The notes beneath the pieces were generated by a model. The model did no database searches. It saw only the letters and a program-made list of their open reading frames with translations, and was not told the DNA's origin. A program made the position numbers and the translations under genes. A DNA stretch of 64,000 nt, from positions 244,702 through 308,701 of the forward strand of contig NZ_DF238950.1 in the NCBI RefSeq assembly GCF_000400995.2. The letters are read 5' to 3'. This DNA is from Acidovorax sp. MR-S7 (GTDB lineage Bacteria > Pseudomonadota > Gammaproteobacteria > Burkholderiales > Burkholderiaceae_C). Of the stretch, positions 49,885 to 58,966 are shown piece by piece (positions within the stretch are counted from its first letter, which is position 1; every line of letters begins with the position of its first letter).

Positions 49885-49938
49885 AAATCAGGCCCCAGCG
49901 CTTACCCATCAAGCGCCAGCAGCTATCAAAACAAGAGT
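49885..49938. repeat. palindromic repeat family 1 between hslV and hslU
   Basis: CAGGCCCCAGCGCTTACCCAT and CAAGCGCCAGCAGCTATCAAAA. Core GCGCTT-ACCCAT-CAAGCGC. It occupies the spacer of a normally tight operon and includes the possible TTG start of hslU. Confidence 0.8.
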
Positions 49939-49952
49939 TTCCACCGTGCCGC

Positions 49953-50498
49953 TCAAAGCGTCTCGATGGTGTGGTGCATGTTGGTGTAGATGCAGAGCTC
50001 GCCCGCGATCTCGAGCGACTTCTTCACGATCTCGGCGGCCGGCAGGTCGGTGTTGGCGAGCAGCGCCTTGGCGGCCGAATGCGCGTAGGCACCGCCCGAG
50101 CCGATGGCGACGATGCCCTGTTCGGGCTCCAGCACGTCGCCGTTGCCGGTGATGATGAGCGAGGCGGAATGGTCGGCCACGGCCAGCATGGCTTCGAGCC
50201 GGCGCAGCACGCGGTCGGTGCGCCAGTCCTTGGTGAGCTCGATCGCCGCGCGCGTCAGGTGGCCCTGGTGCTTCTCCAGCTTGGCCTCGAAGCGCTCGAA
50301 CAGCGTGAACGCGTCGGCCGTGGCGCCCGCGAAGCCGGCGAGCACCTTGCCGCCATAGAGCCGGCGCACCTTGCGCGCCGAGCCCTTGACGACGATGTTG
50401 CCGAGGGTGACCTGCCCGTCGCCGCCGATAGCGACCTGGAGGCCGTCCGCCGTCTGGCGCCGGACGCTGAGAATGGTGGTGCCGTGGTACTGTTCCAT
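49953..50498 (-). CDS. hslV: HslV peptidase of the HslVU protease
   Basis: Proteasome-like threonine peptidase. The 181-residue precursor starts [15 protein letters not shown]; removal of the first residues exposes the catalytic Thr of TTILSV. It has [57 protein letters not shown] and [10 protein letters not shown]. Upstream of hslU on the same strand with a repeat-filled spacer of about 78 bases. Confidence 0.97.
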   Translation of the reverse strand: MEQYHGTTILSVRRQTADGLQVAIGGDGQVTLGNIVVKGSARKVRRLYGGKVLAGFAGATADAFTLFERFEAKLEKHQGHLTRAAIELTKDWRTDRVLRRLEAMLAVADHSASLIITGNGDVLEPEQGIVAIGSGGAYAHSAAKALLANTDLPAAEIVKKSLEIAGELCIYTNMHHTIETL

Positions 50499-50551
50499 GG
50501 GGATGGCAGATGGGGGCACCTGCGCCGTTTGCAAGCCGCAGCGAACGCGGT

Positions 50552-52327
50552 TCAGTTCTTGCGGGGGATCACCCAGGCGTGCTCGTTGACGCCGATCACG
50601 TTGAAGAACACCGCGGCCAGGCGGTGCAGGTTGGTGAACTGCACCACGCGGCCCTGCGCCTGCTGCGCCGCCGCCCAGTTGAGCACGGAGCCGATGGCCG
50701 CGAAATCGATGCGGATCAGGCGGTCGCAGGCCACGGTGAGCGGCTGGCCGGGGAGCACCAGGGCCTCCAGCGGGTCGAGCAGCGGCGCCGCATCGCCCTC
50801 GATGTGGCCCGAGAGCGCGGCGGCCGGGGCCGCATCGTCCATGCCGGCGGGCTGCGATAGCTGGAAGCCGGACATGAACAGGTCGCTGTCCTTCGCCTCT
50901 GCCTGCGGGGCGGCCTGCATGCCGTCGTCGCCGCTGAAGGAGCAGCGCGGCGCAGCCCAGGATGGGGGCGAGACCTCGTAGGTCACGCAGTAGTCGAGGG
51001 CCACCAGCTCGAACTCGTCCGGCTGGCCCATGAGGCGCAGCGCGGCCATGCGCAGGCGCCACCATTGCGGGTCGGAGCCGCGGTCGCCCGACTGGGTGTG
51101 GGCCTGCAGCACGGACTGCAGCGCCTGCATGCCGAGAAAGCGCAGTTCCACGTCCTGGTCGGCCCAGCGCTCGAACAGGTCGGCCAGGGCGGACACGGCG
51201 GGCAGGTCCATGCCCGTGAGGCGCGCCCAGTTCAGCGTCCACGGCGGCGCGGCGCGTGCCAGCGAGGCCTGCAGCGCCGCCACGGACTGCTGCGCCAGCA
51301 TGGGCTGGGCGCTCCAGCTCAGCTCGCGCTGCGCCGGGGCCGGCTGCGCCGGCTCGGCCACCGCCACGCCCTGCAGCCCGAGCTGCTCGGGCAGGGAGAA
51401 CCACAGCGGCGCGGAGCGGCCGAAGCGCGCCGCATAGTCGATCGCCAGCGTGTCGAAGCGGTCCTGCTGGCCCGTGGCGCGGTACAGGTCGAACAGCGTC
51501 ATCCAGAGGTCGTGCTGCTGCGGCGGCGCATCCTGCTGGTGCTGTGCCAGGACTTCCGTGAGGCCGGTTTCCGCGCCGGCGTAGTCGCCGTTGGCGAAAC
51601 GGATCGCAGCTTCCTCCAGATCGGGCTCATGCACGAATTTCTCGGGCTCGGCCACAGGGGCAGCCGGCGCGCTGCTTGCCGCCACGGCGGGCGGCTCGAC
51701 GGTGCCGAAGCCGCTGCCCAAGGCATCGTCGGCGAAGAGCGGCTCGACGGGAGCCGCCCGGTCGAGCGGCATGGGCATGCTCAGCGGCGCAGTAGGTGCG
51801 AAGGCGTTGCCGTGCGGGCCGGCCTGCGCCGCCGCCAGGGCCGCGGCGATGGCCGCCGACGCGGGCGCGGGCTGCGTGGCGTCCACGCCCGTCGCGGGCA
51901 ATGGCCGCCCGGCGGGGGGCACCGGAGGCGCGGGCTGGGAGGGCATGCCGGAAGCGGGCTTGCTCTTCCACCACTGCTGGGACATCTGCGCCTCGATCTC
52001 GTCGATCTTCTTGAGCGTCTCGGCCCGGTCGTCGGGCGATGTCATGCTGGTCTGGAAGAAGGAAGTGCGCGCCGTGGGGTCTTCCACACGCTGGCCCTGC
52101 AGGGCCTCGCGCTGGCGCAGCTTGCGCAGCTGATCGAACTCGCGGCGGCGCACGAAGTCGTTGCGCCGCTTGCGCTCGATCATCTCCTTGAGCATCTGCT
52201 TGCTGTACTGGCTCTCGCGATCGGCGTCGATCGAATCGAGCTCGGACCAGTTGACGGTCGGATTGCGCACGAAGCGCACCATCTTGGACAGCAGGCCACG
52301 GCCGGAGGAGGACTCTTCCTTGCTCAT
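50552..52327 (-). CDS. large Ala/Pro-rich protein with STAS-like C-terminus
   Basis: A 591-residue soluble protein that I do not recognise by name. The first 130 residues are highly charged and helical ([20 protein letters not shown]). A Pro/Ala-rich linker covers about 130-240, and a helical-repeat-like middle part includes [20 protein letters not shown] and [20 protein letters not shown], reminiscent of TPR. The last 85 residues ([20 protein letters not shown] and AGRVVQ-like [20 protein letters not shown]) resemble a STAS domain. It lies between dksA and hslV on the same strand, 53 bases before hslV. Function unknown. Confidence 0.65.
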   Translation of the reverse strand: MSKEESSSGRGLLSKMVRFVRNPTVNWSELDSIDADRESQYSKQMLKEMIERKRRNDFVRRREFDQLRKLRQREALQGQRVEDPTARTSFFQTSMTSPDDRAETLKKIDEIEAQMSQQWWKSKPASGMPSQPAPPVPPAGRPLPATGVDATQPAPASAAIAAALAAAQAGPHGNAFAPTAPLSMPMPLDRAAPVEPLFADDALGSGFGTVEPPAVAASSAPAAPVAEPEKFVHEPDLEEAAIRFANGDYAGAETGLTEVLAQHQQDAPPQQHDLWMTLFDLYRATGQQDRFDTLAIDYAARFGRSAPLWFSLPEQLGLQGVAVAEPAQPAPAQRELSWSAQPMLAQQSVAALQASLARAAPPWTLNWARLTGMDLPAVSALADLFERWADQDVELRFLGMQALQSVLQAHTQSGDRGSDPQWWRLRMAALRLMGQPDEFELVALDYCVTYEVSPPSWAAPRCSFSGDDGMQAAPQAEAKDSDLFMSGFQLSQPAGMDDAAPAAALSGHIEGDAAPLLDPLEALVLPGQPLTVACDRLIRIDFAAIGSVLNWAAAQQAQGRVVQFTNLHRLAAVFFNVIGVNEHAWVIPRKN

Positions 52328-52391
52328 GTGCGTACCAGATCGGGCGCGTGCGCCGTCCTTTCCGTCGGGATGCGGGGGGAGCGCCGTGCGC

Positions 52392-52883
52392 TCAGTCCCC
52401 GAACATCTTTTGCTTGAGTTCGCGGCGCTGCTGCGCTTCCAGCGACAGCGTGGCCGTGGGGCGTGCCAGCAGGCGGCCCACGCCGATGGGCTCGCCCGTC
52501 TCGTCGCAGTAGCCGTAATCGCCGGCGTCGATGCGCGCGATGGACTGCTCGATCTTCTTGAGCAGCTTGCGCTCACGGTCGCGCGTGCGCAGCTCCAGGG
52601 CGTGTTCTTCCTCGATGGTGGCGCGGTCGGCCGGGTCGGGCACGACCACGGTGTCCTCGCGCAGGTGCTCGGTGGTCTCGCCGGCGTTGTTGTGCATGTC
52701 CTGCTTGAGCTGAACGAGCTTGTGGCGGAAGAAGGCCAGTTGCTTGTCGTTCATGTACTCGCTGTCGGGCATGGACAGCACTTCGGCGTCGCTCAGCTCT
52801 TCAGCGGACTTGGTTTTCCAGTTGTTGGCCAGCTTGGGGTCTCTCTTGGCGGCCGCCACAGGGGTTTGCAGGGTCGTAGGCAT
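52392..52883 (-). CDS. dksA: RNA polymerase-binding protein DksA
   Basis: Binds the secondary channel of RNA polymerase and, with ppGpp, tunes rRNA and amino-acid promoters. The 163-residue protein has the coiled-coil tip with DPADRAT, RERKLLKKIEQSIARIDAGDYG and the C-terminal ARPTATLSLEAQQRRELKQK. Of the four zinc cysteines of the Escherichia coli protein only the first remains (YGYCDETGEPIG), so zinc binding is probably lost. Start ATG at 52883, 4 bases after the stop of a possible upstream ORF. Confidence 0.96.
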   Translation of the reverse strand: MPTTLQTPVAAAKRDPKLANNWKTKSAEELSDAEVLSMPDSEYMNDKQLAFFRHKLVQLKQDMHNNAGETTEHLREDTVVVPDPADRATIEEEHALELRTRDRERKLLKKIEQSIARIDAGDYGYCDETGEPIGVGRLLARPTATLSLEAQQRRELKQKMFGD

Positions 52884-52887
52884 GGTG

Positions 52888-53049
52888 TCAATGAAGCTGG
52901 CTCATGGGGCGGCACACGCCCCTGTCGTTGCCGTGGATGGTACGTTCAATTGCGCCGGACGGGAAGAAGGCCGACGCGTCTGCGCGGTTACCGGCGCCGC
53001 GGCTGTGGCAGCGGGCGCGGGCCGGGGACGTGCAGGGCTCGGCTTTCAC
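52888..53049 (-). CDS. possible upstream ORF (53 aa) in the dksA leader
   Basis: GTG at 53049 preceded by AGGAGACTAGGAA (strong ribosome site) opens a 53-codon frame starting KAEPCTSPARARCHSRG and ending CRPMSQLH, with its TGA 4 bases before the dksA ATG. The arrangement suggests translational coupling. The protein itself resembles nothing I know. It occupies about half of the 345-base spacer upstream of dksA. Confidence 0.4.
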   Translation of the reverse strand: MKAEPCTSPARARCHSRGAGNRADASAFFPSGAIERTIHGNDRGVCRPMSQLH

Positions 53050-53127
53050 TTCCTAGTCTCCTCGCAAGTGGGGCGGGTCCGGCCGCTTGGAGCGGCGCGG
53101 TGCGGGCGGCTTTTTTGCCGGGGCGCG

Positions 53128-53155
53128 ATTGTATCGATGTCGGCGCGCAGGGCAA
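53128..53155 (-). promoter_or_regulatory. candidate dksA promoter
   Basis: TTGCCC (53155-53150), 16 bases, TACAAT (53133-53128), 4/6 and 5/6 to the sigma70 hexamers. It would give a leader of about 240 bases containing the upstream ORF. No other gene is seen between 53050 and 53228. Confidence 0.6.
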
Positions 53156-53228
53156 CCCGCGCCGGATACCAGAGCGAATCGTGCGGCTTGTGGCGAGCCG
53201 CAGGATTCACACTCGTTCACATTGGCGG

Positions 53229-54308
53229 TCAGGCCAGGCACTGCTCCAGCCCCTGCTGGAAGATGTCGCGCGGCAGGTCGATGCCGATGAACACCATCTT
53301 GCTGCTGCGCGCCTCGCCCTCGGCCCACTGCGGTCCCAGGTCGCTGCCCATGAGCTGGTGCACGCCCTGGAAGATGACCTTGCGGTCGGTACCCTTCATG
53401 TCCAGCACGCCCTTGTAGCGCAGCATCCGCGGGCCGTAGATGTTCACGATGGCGCCCAGGAAGTCCTCGAGCTTGGCGGGGTCGAACGGGCGGTCGGCGC
53501 GGTAGACGAAGCTCTTCACGTCATCGTCGTGATGGTGGTGGTGCGGATGGTCGCAGTGCTCGCCGTGTTCGTGGTGATGATGATGGTGGTGGTCATGGTC
53601 GCACTGGCCATGGTCGTGGTCGCAGTGCGCGTGGTCGTGCGCGTCGCCCTCTTCCTTCAGGAAGTCGGGGTCGATGTCCAGCTTGGCGTTGAGGTTGAAG
53701 CCGCGCAGGTCCAGCACCTCGGACAGCGGCACCTCGCCGAAGTGCACGGCGCGGATGGGCGCGCGCGGGTTCATGTGCTTGAGGCGGTGGACGAGGGCGT
53801 TCTTCTCGTCCTCGCTCACGAGGTCGGTCTTCGACAGGAAGATCTGGTCGGCGAAGCCCACCTGGCGGCGCGCCTCCTGGCGGTCGTCGAGCTGCTTTTG
53901 CGCGTGCTTGGCGTCCACCAGGGTGATGATGGAATCGATCAGGTAGGTTTCGGCGATCTCGTCGTCCATGAAGAAGGTCTGGGCGACGGGGCCCGGGTCG
54001 GCCAGGCCCGTGGTCTCGATCACGATGCGGTCGAATTCCACCAGGCCCTTGCGGCGCTTGGCGGCCAGCAGCTGCAGGGTCTCGCGCAGGTCTTCGCGGA
54101 TGGTGCAGCAGATGCAGCCGTTGCTCATCTGCACGATCTGCTCCTTGGACTCGGTGCGCAAGATGTCCGTGTCGATGTTCTCCTCGCCGAATTCGTTTTC
54201 GATCACGGCGATCTTCTGGCCGTGCGACTCCGAGAGCACGCGCTTGAGCAGCGTGGTCTTGCCGGAGCCCAGGAAGCCGGTGAGGATGGTGGCGGGAATC
54301 AAGGACAT
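53229..54308 (-). CDS. COG0523 (CobW/ZNG1-type) GTPase with His-rich region
   Basis: G3E-family GTPase thought to insert or deliver metals, often zinc. The 359-residue protein has the P-loop LTGFLGSGKTTLLKRVL, ENEFGEENIDTDIL, the metal motif NGCICCTIREDL (CxCC), Walker B RIVIETTGLADPGP and LSKTDLVSEDE. Residues about 223-257 carry some 20 histidines with Asp, Cys and Glu, a probable metal buffer. The C-terminal CobW domain has the usual GIDLPRDIFQQGLEQCLA end. No zinc-transport genes or clear Zur box are adjacent. Confidence 0.93.
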   Translation of the reverse strand: MSLIPATILTGFLGSGKTTLLKRVLSESHGQKIAVIENEFGEENIDTDILRTESKEQIVQMSNGCICCTIREDLRETLQLLAAKRRKGLVEFDRIVIETTGLADPGPVAQTFFMDDEIAETYLIDSIITLVDAKHAQKQLDDRQEARRQVGFADQIFLSKTDLVSEDEKNALVHRLKHMNPRAPIRAVHFGEVPLSEVLDLRGFNLNAKLDIDPDFLKEEGDAHDHAHCDHDHGQCDHDHHHHHHHEHGEHCDHPHHHHHDDDVKSFVYRADRPFDPAKLEDFLGAIVNIYGPRMLRYKGVLDMKGTDRKVIFQGVHQLMGSDLGPQWAEGEARSSKMVFIGIDLPRDIFQQGLEQCLA

Positions 54309-54385
54309 GGGACGTGCTTTCCAATGCAAAGCGGCGGCCCTTGGACGGACCGCCGCGCGACAAAAAAACCAGTGTACCGAGCCTG

Positions 54386-55342
54386 TCAAGACCCTGGCGG
54401 CTTGCGGCGCGCGCGCGGGTGGGCCTGGTCGTACACCTGCGCGAGGTGCTGGAAGTCCAGGCGCGTGTAGACCTGGGTGGTGGTGATGTTGGCGTGGCCC
54501 AGCAGCTCCTGCACGGCGCGCAGGTCGCCGCTGGACTGCAGCAAGTGGCTGGCGAACGAGTGGCGCAGCATGTGCGGATGCACGGGCGTGGAGAGGCCCG
54601 CGGTCTGGCTGCGCTGGCGCAGGCGCAGCCACACGGACTGGGCGCTCAGGCGAGTGCCGCGCTGGCCGATGAAGAGCGCGGCCTCCTGCGACGTGCCGCG
54701 CACGGCGAGCCAGGCGCGCAGCGCCTCGGCGGCGGCGCGGCCCACGGGCACGCTGCGGCGCTTGGAGCCCTTGCCGAACACATGCGCCTCGCCTGCCTGC
54801 AGATCCACCCAGCCGCGCCCCTGCTGGTGCGCGGCCGGGCTGGGAGCCACGTCCAGCCCGACGAGCTCGCCCACGCGCAGGCCGCAGCCGTAGAGCAGCT
54901 CGACGATGGCGGCGTCGCGCGCCTCCAGCCACGGGTCGGCGCCGGGCTGCTCGTGCTCGGCCAGGCGCACGGCGTCGTCCACCGGCAGGGCCTTCGGCAG
55001 GGGCTTGGGCGCCTTGGGCGCGCGCACGTCCTGCACCGGGTTGTGCGGCACCAGGCCCTGGCGCGCGGCCCAGGCGAAGAAGCCGCGCCAGCCCGAGAGG
55101 ATGAGCGCGATGCCGCGCCCGCTGCGCCCGCCCGCGTGCATTTGCGCGACGAAGCGGCGGATGTGCGCGCTGGTCAGCTGCAGCAGCGGCTGCCCGGCCG
55201 TTTCGGCGAAAGACGCGAGCCTTTCCAGGTCCAGCGTGTAGAGCGTGAGCGTGCGTGCGGCCAGGCGCTTCTCCACGCGCACGTGCTCCAGGTATTGCCG
55301 GGCCTCGGGCGGCAGCGGCGCGGGCATGGCGGATTCGTTCAC
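54386..55342 (-). CDS. xerC: tyrosine recombinase XerC
   Basis: Site-specific recombinase that resolves chromosome dimers at dif with XerD. The 318-residue protein has an N-terminal SAM-like domain and a catalytic domain with Arg in LLYGCGLRVGELVGLD, Lys in GKGSKRRSVPVG, His-x-x-Arg in HPHMLRHSFASHLL, His in ELLGHANITTTQVYT and Tyr in the same motif. The dapF-DUF484-xerC order, as in Escherichia coli, favours XerC over a mobile-element integrase. It starts 6 bases before the DUF484 stop region. Confidence 0.95.
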   Translation of the reverse strand: MNESAMPAPLPPEARQYLEHVRVEKRLAARTLTLYTLDLERLASFAETAGQPLLQLTSAHIRRFVAQMHAGGRSGRGIALILSGWRGFFAWAARQGLVPHNPVQDVRAPKAPKPLPKALPVDDAVRLAEHEQPGADPWLEARDAAIVELLYGCGLRVGELVGLDVAPSPAAHQQGRGWVDLQAGEAHVFGKGSKRRSVPVGRAAAEALRAWLAVRGTSQEAALFIGQRGTRLSAQSVWLRLRQRSQTAGLSTPVHPHMLRHSFASHLLQSSGDLRAVQELLGHANITTTQVYTRLDFQHLAQVYDQAHPRARRKPPGS

Positions 55343-55348
55343 ACGTTC

Positions 55349-56038
55349 TCAGCGCAGGCGCGAGAGGGCGGAGCTGGCCAGCTCGGCCATGCGCGCGAGG
55401 AAGTCGGTGCCCATGGTGGCGTCGAAGCGCTGCGGGTCGTGCGAGCCCAGCACCAGCAGGCCGAAGGCGGGCTGCTCGGCACTGTCGATCGCGCCCTCGC
55501 GCAGCGGCAGCAGCGCGAGCGACTGGGCCTGCGGCGCATCGGGCAGCCAGGCGGTGGCCTCGAAGCCCAGGTTGGGGCCGCAGAACGGCATGGTGAGCGA
55601 GGAGGCGAAGGAACGCACGTCCTCGCTCACGCCCTCGGTGAATGCGGCGCCGGCGTAGGTCGGCGCGGTGCCCCACACGCGCAGAGCGACCTGCGGCACG
55701 TCGAACAGCGCGCGCATGCCCTGCTCCACGGCCTGCGGCAGCGCGGCGGGGTCCCGCACGGCGGCCAGGTCGCGCGCCCACTGGTGCATCTTGTGGGCGA
55801 TGGCGGCGTTCTCGCCGCCGTGGCGCACCATGTCCATCACGCGGTGCTCCAGGCCCTTGATCTTGTCGCGCAGCATCTCGGCCTGGCGCTCGTGCAGGCT
55901 CACGGCGCGCTGACCGTGCGGGCTGGCGATGGTGACGGCAGCCAGCACCTCGGCGTGGCGCTCGAAGAAGCTGGGCGTATTGACGAGGAACTCGGCGATG
56001 TCCGCCTCGGTGATGGGGGGGATCTGGGAAGAGGTCAT
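55349..56038 (-). CDS. DUF484 family protein (YigA-like)
   Basis: A 229-residue protein of the DUF484 family, related to GAF domains. It starts [20 protein letters not shown], followed by a coiled coil ([20 protein letters not shown]) and a GAF-like domain ending [20 protein letters not shown]. Function unknown; constant location between dapF and xerC in proteobacteria. It overlaps dapF by 4 bases. Confidence 0.92.
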   Translation of the reverse strand: MTSSQIPPITEADIAEFLVNTPSFFERHAEVLAAVTIASPHGQRAVSLHERQAEMLRDKIKGLEHRVMDMVRHGGENAAIAHKMHQWARDLAAVRDPAALPQAVEQGMRALFDVPQVALRVWGTAPTYAGAAFTEGVSEDVRSFASSLTMPFCGPNLGFEATAWLPDAPQAQSLALLPLREGAIDSAEQPAFGLLVLGSHDPQRFDATMGTDFLARMAELASSALSRLR

Positions 56039-56913
56039 GGTGCGTCGGGAATGTCGATCTGGCCTTCGAAGACCGTGGTGGCGGGACCTGTCATGAACAC
56101 GGAGTCCTCGGGCGAGCCGCTCCACGCGATGGTGAGCAGGCCGCCGCGGGTGTGCACATCCACGCGCGCGTCCAGCAGCCCCAGGCGGATGCCTGCCGCC
56201 ACCGCCGCGCAGGCGCCGGAGCCGCAGGCCAGCGTCTCGCCCGCGCCGCGCTCGTACACGCGCAGGCGCACTTCGGAGCGGCTGACGATCTGCAGGAAGC
56301 CCGCGTTCACGCGCTGCGGAAAACGCGCGTGGCCCTCCACCAGCGGGCCGGTGCGGGCCACGGGGGCGGTGTCCACGTCATCGACGAGCTGCACGGCGTG
56401 CGGATTGCCCATGGAGACGACCGCTACCAAAACAGTCGCTTCCTGCGCTTGCCCCTCCAACGCCAGAGGCCATTTTTGCCCCGAACCCTGCGGCACGGGC
56501 ACGAGGCCCGACGCATCGAACGGCACGCGCTCGGGAGCGAACACGGGGCGGCCCATGTCCACCGTCACGCGGCCGTCGGCGGCGAGCCGGGGTTCGATCA
56601 CGCCGGCCAGCGTCTGCACGCGGATCGCGTCCTTGCCCGTCAGGCCTTTGTCGCGCACGTAGCGCGCGAAGCAGCGCGCGCCGTTGCCGCACTGCTCCAC
56701 CTCGCCGCCGTCGGCGTTGTGGATCACGTATTCGAAGTCGACGCCCGCCGCCGGCGAGGGGCGCACGGTGAGGATCTGGTCGGCGCCCACGCCGAAGTGA
56801 CGGTCCGCCAGGAAACGGTATTGCGCGGGCGCGAGGCCCAGCCGGCCCTGCGTCTCGTCGAGCACGACGAAGTCGTTGCCCGCGCCCTGCATCTTGGTGA
56901 AGCGGATGTGCAT
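56035..56913 (-). CDS. dapF: diaminopimelate epimerase
   Basis: Interconverts LL- and meso-diaminopimelate for lysine and peptidoglycan. The 292-residue protein has [13 protein letters not shown], the first catalytic Cys in [42 protein letters not shown] with the second Cys. Residues around [20 protein letters not shown] include a palindromic-repeat-encoded stretch. No Shine-Dalgarno; GATAAT lies 6 bases before the ATG. Confidence 0.97.
   Translation of the reverse strand: MHIRFTKMQGAGNDFVVLDETQGRLGLAPAQYRFLADRHFGVGADQILTVRPSPAAGVDFEYVIHNADGGEVEQCGNGARCFARYVRDKGLTGKDAIRVQTLAGVIEPRLAADGRVTVDMGRPVFAPERVPFDASGLVPVPQGSGQKWPLALEGQAQEATVLVAVVSMGNPHAVQLVDDVDTAPVARTGPLVEGHARFPQRVNAGFLQIVSRSEVRLRVYERGAGETLACGSGACAAVAAGIRLGLLDARVDVHTRGGLLTIAWSGSPEDSVFMTGPATTVFEGQIDIPDAP
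56421..56480. repeat. palindromic repeat family 1, in-frame inside dapF
   Basis: CGCTACCAAAACAGTCGCTTC, CTGCGCTTGCCCCTCCAACGC, CAGAGGCCATTTTTG. A degenerate copy, but both A/T flanks and the GCGCTTG half are present. Confidence 0.6.
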
Positions 56914-56919
56914 GGCGCG

Positions 56920-56925
56920 ATTATC
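56920..56925 (-). promoter_or_regulatory. candidate leaderless minus-10 for dapF
   Basis: GATAAT (5/6) lies exactly 6 bases (CGCGCC) before the dapF ATG. A transcript from it would start at the start codon. The minus-35 is weak. Confidence 0.45.
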
Positions 56926-56992
56926 GGGCCGCGCCCTTGCGCGGGCCACCGGTCCGGGCCAACCCGCAAATCCCGATGTTTTTGCTCGGATA

Positions 56993-57006
56993 TTGATGTG
57001 CATCAG
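56993..57006 (+). promoter_or_regulatory. FNR/ANR-like box upstream of the 65-residue protein gene
   Basis: TTGATGTGCATCAG matches TTGAT-N4-ATCAA at 9 of 10 specified positions. It lies 62-75 bases before the ATG at 57068, on the far side of the spacer from dapF. Suggests oxygen-dependent control. Confidence 0.6.
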
Positions 57007-57067
57007 CCTGCGCCCGCCCGGGCTGCGCAGCATGCGGTGCTCCGGCCATCCCCAAGAAAACCCCACC

Positions 57068-57265
57068 ATGACCCTCACCGTAGACGTACTGGACCGGCTG
57101 CACGCCGAAGACGTGGACACCGCCGCCGCGCTGGTGCAGCGCAGCAGCGACGGCGCCGCCCTCATCGAACTGTTGGAGATGCTCTGGCACATCGGCATCC
57201 CGCGCGCCAAGGCGCTCATCGCGCCCGTGCTCGAGCGCCTGGCGCAGCTGCGCCCCGCCGAGTGA
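57068..57265 (+). CDS. small conserved protein (65 aa)
   Basis: A 65-residue acidic helical protein ([20 protein letters not shown] and [20 protein letters not shown]) without signal or membrane segment. I do not recognise a family. It lies downstream of an FNR-like box and 18 bases before the Nudix-MBL gene. The longer in-frame reading from 56876 crosses the box and dapF and is not used. Confidence 0.65.
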   Translation: MTLTVDVLDRLHAEDVDTAAALVQRSSDGAALIELLEMLWHIGIPRAKALIAPVLERLAQLRPAE

Positions 57266-57271
57266 TGCGGG

Positions 57272-57277
57272 AATAAT
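57272..57277 (+). promoter_or_regulatory. candidate leaderless minus-10 for the Nudix-MBL gene
   Basis: AATAAT (5/6) lies exactly 6 bases (GCGGCG) before the ATG at 57284. It sits in the short spacer after the small gene. Confidence 0.35.
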
Positions 57278-57283
57278 GCGGCG

Positions 57284-58966
57284 ATGCCGCGCCAGAACCA
57301 ATACCTCCACGCCCCCTTCACCCCGGTCACCCCCCTCGACGCCGCCACCGTGCTGCTGCTGCGCGACGCACCCCAGCCCGGCGGCGGCACCGCGCTGGAG
57401 GTGCTGATGACCCGCCGCTCGGACAAGGCCAGCTTCGTGCCCGGCGCGCACGTCTTCCCCGGCGGCGGCATCGAGGCCCAGGACGCCGCGCCCGAGACCC
57501 ACGCCCTGGCCGACCACCGCCCCGCCCAGAGCGGCCGGCGCCTGACCGACGCGCTGGCCGCCATCCGCGAGAGCTTCGAGGAGCTGGGCATCCTGCTGGC
57601 CCGCCGCGCCGACGGGCGCTGGGCCGGCCCCGAGGACATCGCCGCGATCGACCGCAAGGCCCCGCTGGCCCCGCAGTGCGCCGCGCACGGGCTGCGGCCC
57701 GCGGCCGACGCGCTCTGGCTCTTCGCCCACTGGACCGCCGACCGCAACCTGCCCAAGCGCTTCGCCGTGCCCTTCCTCGTCGCGCGCATGCCGGAAGGCC
57801 AGGAGCCCGTGGCCGACGAATCCGAGCAGTTCGAGCCCATCTGGGTGCGCCCCTCGGATGCGCTGGCCCGCCACGACGCCGGGCAGTTCTTCATGATCTT
57901 CCCCACCATCCGCACGCTGCAGCGCCTGGGCCAGTTCCCCGACGTGGACGCCGTGCTGGCCGCCGTGGCGCACGAGCAGCCCCTGTGGGCCAGCAGCCCC
58001 CGCTCGGGCCTGCTCGGCGGCAAGCGCGCGCCCCACATGGAACACGAGGCGGCCTACGGCGAGCTGACCCTGGTCTGCCCCGACGGCCAGGTCGCCCACA
58101 CGCTGGACTGGCAGAGCGAGACGCCCGTGTCCCTGCTGCGCAACCTGCAGCGCCTCACCGCGCCCAACCCGGGCGTGATGACCGGCCCCGGCACCAACAG
58201 CTACCTCGTGGGCGATCCTGCCACCGGCTACATCGCCATCGACCCCGGCCCGCAGGACGGCGAGCACCTGGACCGCCTGTGGCGCGCCGCCGGCGGCGAC
58301 ATCCGTATGGTCGTGTGCACCCACTCGCACCCGGACCATTCGCCCGGCAGCCACCCGCTGGCCGACCTCGTGGCCGCCCACGGCCGCCCGCGCCCGCCGG
58401 TGCTGGGCCTGCCCTCGGCCCCCACGGCGCGCGCGGCCAGCCACTTCGCGCCCGACCGGGCGCTACAAGATGGCGAGCTGCTCGCGCTTTCCGGCACAGG
58501 GCCGGACGCCGGAATCACCCACACCCTGGAGGTGGTGCACACCCCCGGCCACGCCGCCAACCACCTGTGCCTGCTGCTGCGCGAGGACGGGCTGCTGTTC
58601 TCCGGCGACCACGTTCTCAACGGCAGCACCACCGTCATCGACCCGCCCGACGGCAACATGGCCGACTACCTGGATTCGCTGGACCGGCTGGATGCGCTGT
58701 GCGCGCAGCACGGCGTGGAATTCATCCTGCCCGCCCACGGCTACGTGCTGGGCAACGCCCGCGAGGCGATCGCCCGTCTGAAGGCCCACCGCCTCGCGCG
58801 CGAGGCCAAGGTGGTCGCCGCCATGCAGGCGCGGCCCGAGGGCACCATGGAGGACTGGGTGCGCCTGGCCTACGACGACGTGCCCGAACGCCTGTGGCCC
58901 GTGGCCCAGCGCTCACTCCTGGCACACGTGGAACGCATCCGCATGCTGGAGCCGGGCAATGACTGA
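57284..58966 (+). CDS. Nudix hydrolase-metallo-beta-lactamase fusion protein
   Basis: A 560-residue two-domain protein. The N-terminal Nudix-like domain (about 1-240) has [17 protein letters not shown] and, after an insertion, [15 protein letters not shown], so the Nudix box is interrupted but keeps REXXEELG. The C-terminal metallo-beta-lactamase domain has [12 protein letters not shown], the zinc motif [13 protein letters not shown] (HxHxDH), [28 protein letters not shown] and [11 protein letters not shown], like LACTB2/glyoxalase-type hydrolases. Substrate unknown. Its end overlaps the next gene by 8 bases. A partial palindromic repeat encodes [14 protein letters not shown]. Confidence 0.88.
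   Translation: MPRQNQYLHAPFTPVTPLDAATVLLLRDAPQPGGGTALEVLMTRRSDKASFVPGAHVFPGGGIEAQDAAPETHALADHRPAQSGRRLTDALAAIRESFEELGILLARRADGRWAGPEDIAAIDRKAPLAPQCAAHGLRPAADALWLFAHWTADRNLPKRFAVPFLVARMPEGQEPVADESEQFEPIWVRPSDALARHDAGQFFMIFPTIRTLQRLGQFPDVDAVLAAVAHEQPLWASSPRSGLLGGKRAPHMEHEAAYGELTLVCPDGQVAHTLDWQSETPVSLLRNLQRLTAPNPGVMTGPGTNSYLVGDPATGYIAIDPGPQDGEHLDRLWRAAGGDIRMVVCTHSHPDHSPGSHPLADLVAAHGRPRPPVLGLPSAPTARAASHFAPDRALQDGELLALSGTGPDAGITHTLEVVHTPGHAANHLCLLLREDGLLFSGDHVLNGSTTVIDPPDGNMADYLDSLDRLDALCAQHGVEFILPAHGYVLGNAREAIARLKAHRLAREAKVVAAMQARPEGTMEDWVRLAYDDVPERLWPVAQRSLLAHVERIRMLEPGND

Noticed and set aside
53053..53328. Minus-strand ORF with CESCGSPQ in the dksA upstream region
   Set aside because: Its N-terminal half is an antisense-free shadow of the GTPase gene end, and it crosses the dksA promoter. 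The CxxC is probably chance.
54309..54380. GCGGCGG/CCGCCGC hairpin upstream of the COG0523 GTPase as an xerC terminator
   Set aside because: xerC ends at 54386 on the minus strand and lies upstream in map order but downstream of nothing here: the hairpin is in the GTPase 5' leader on that strand, and the T run precedes rather than follows the stem.
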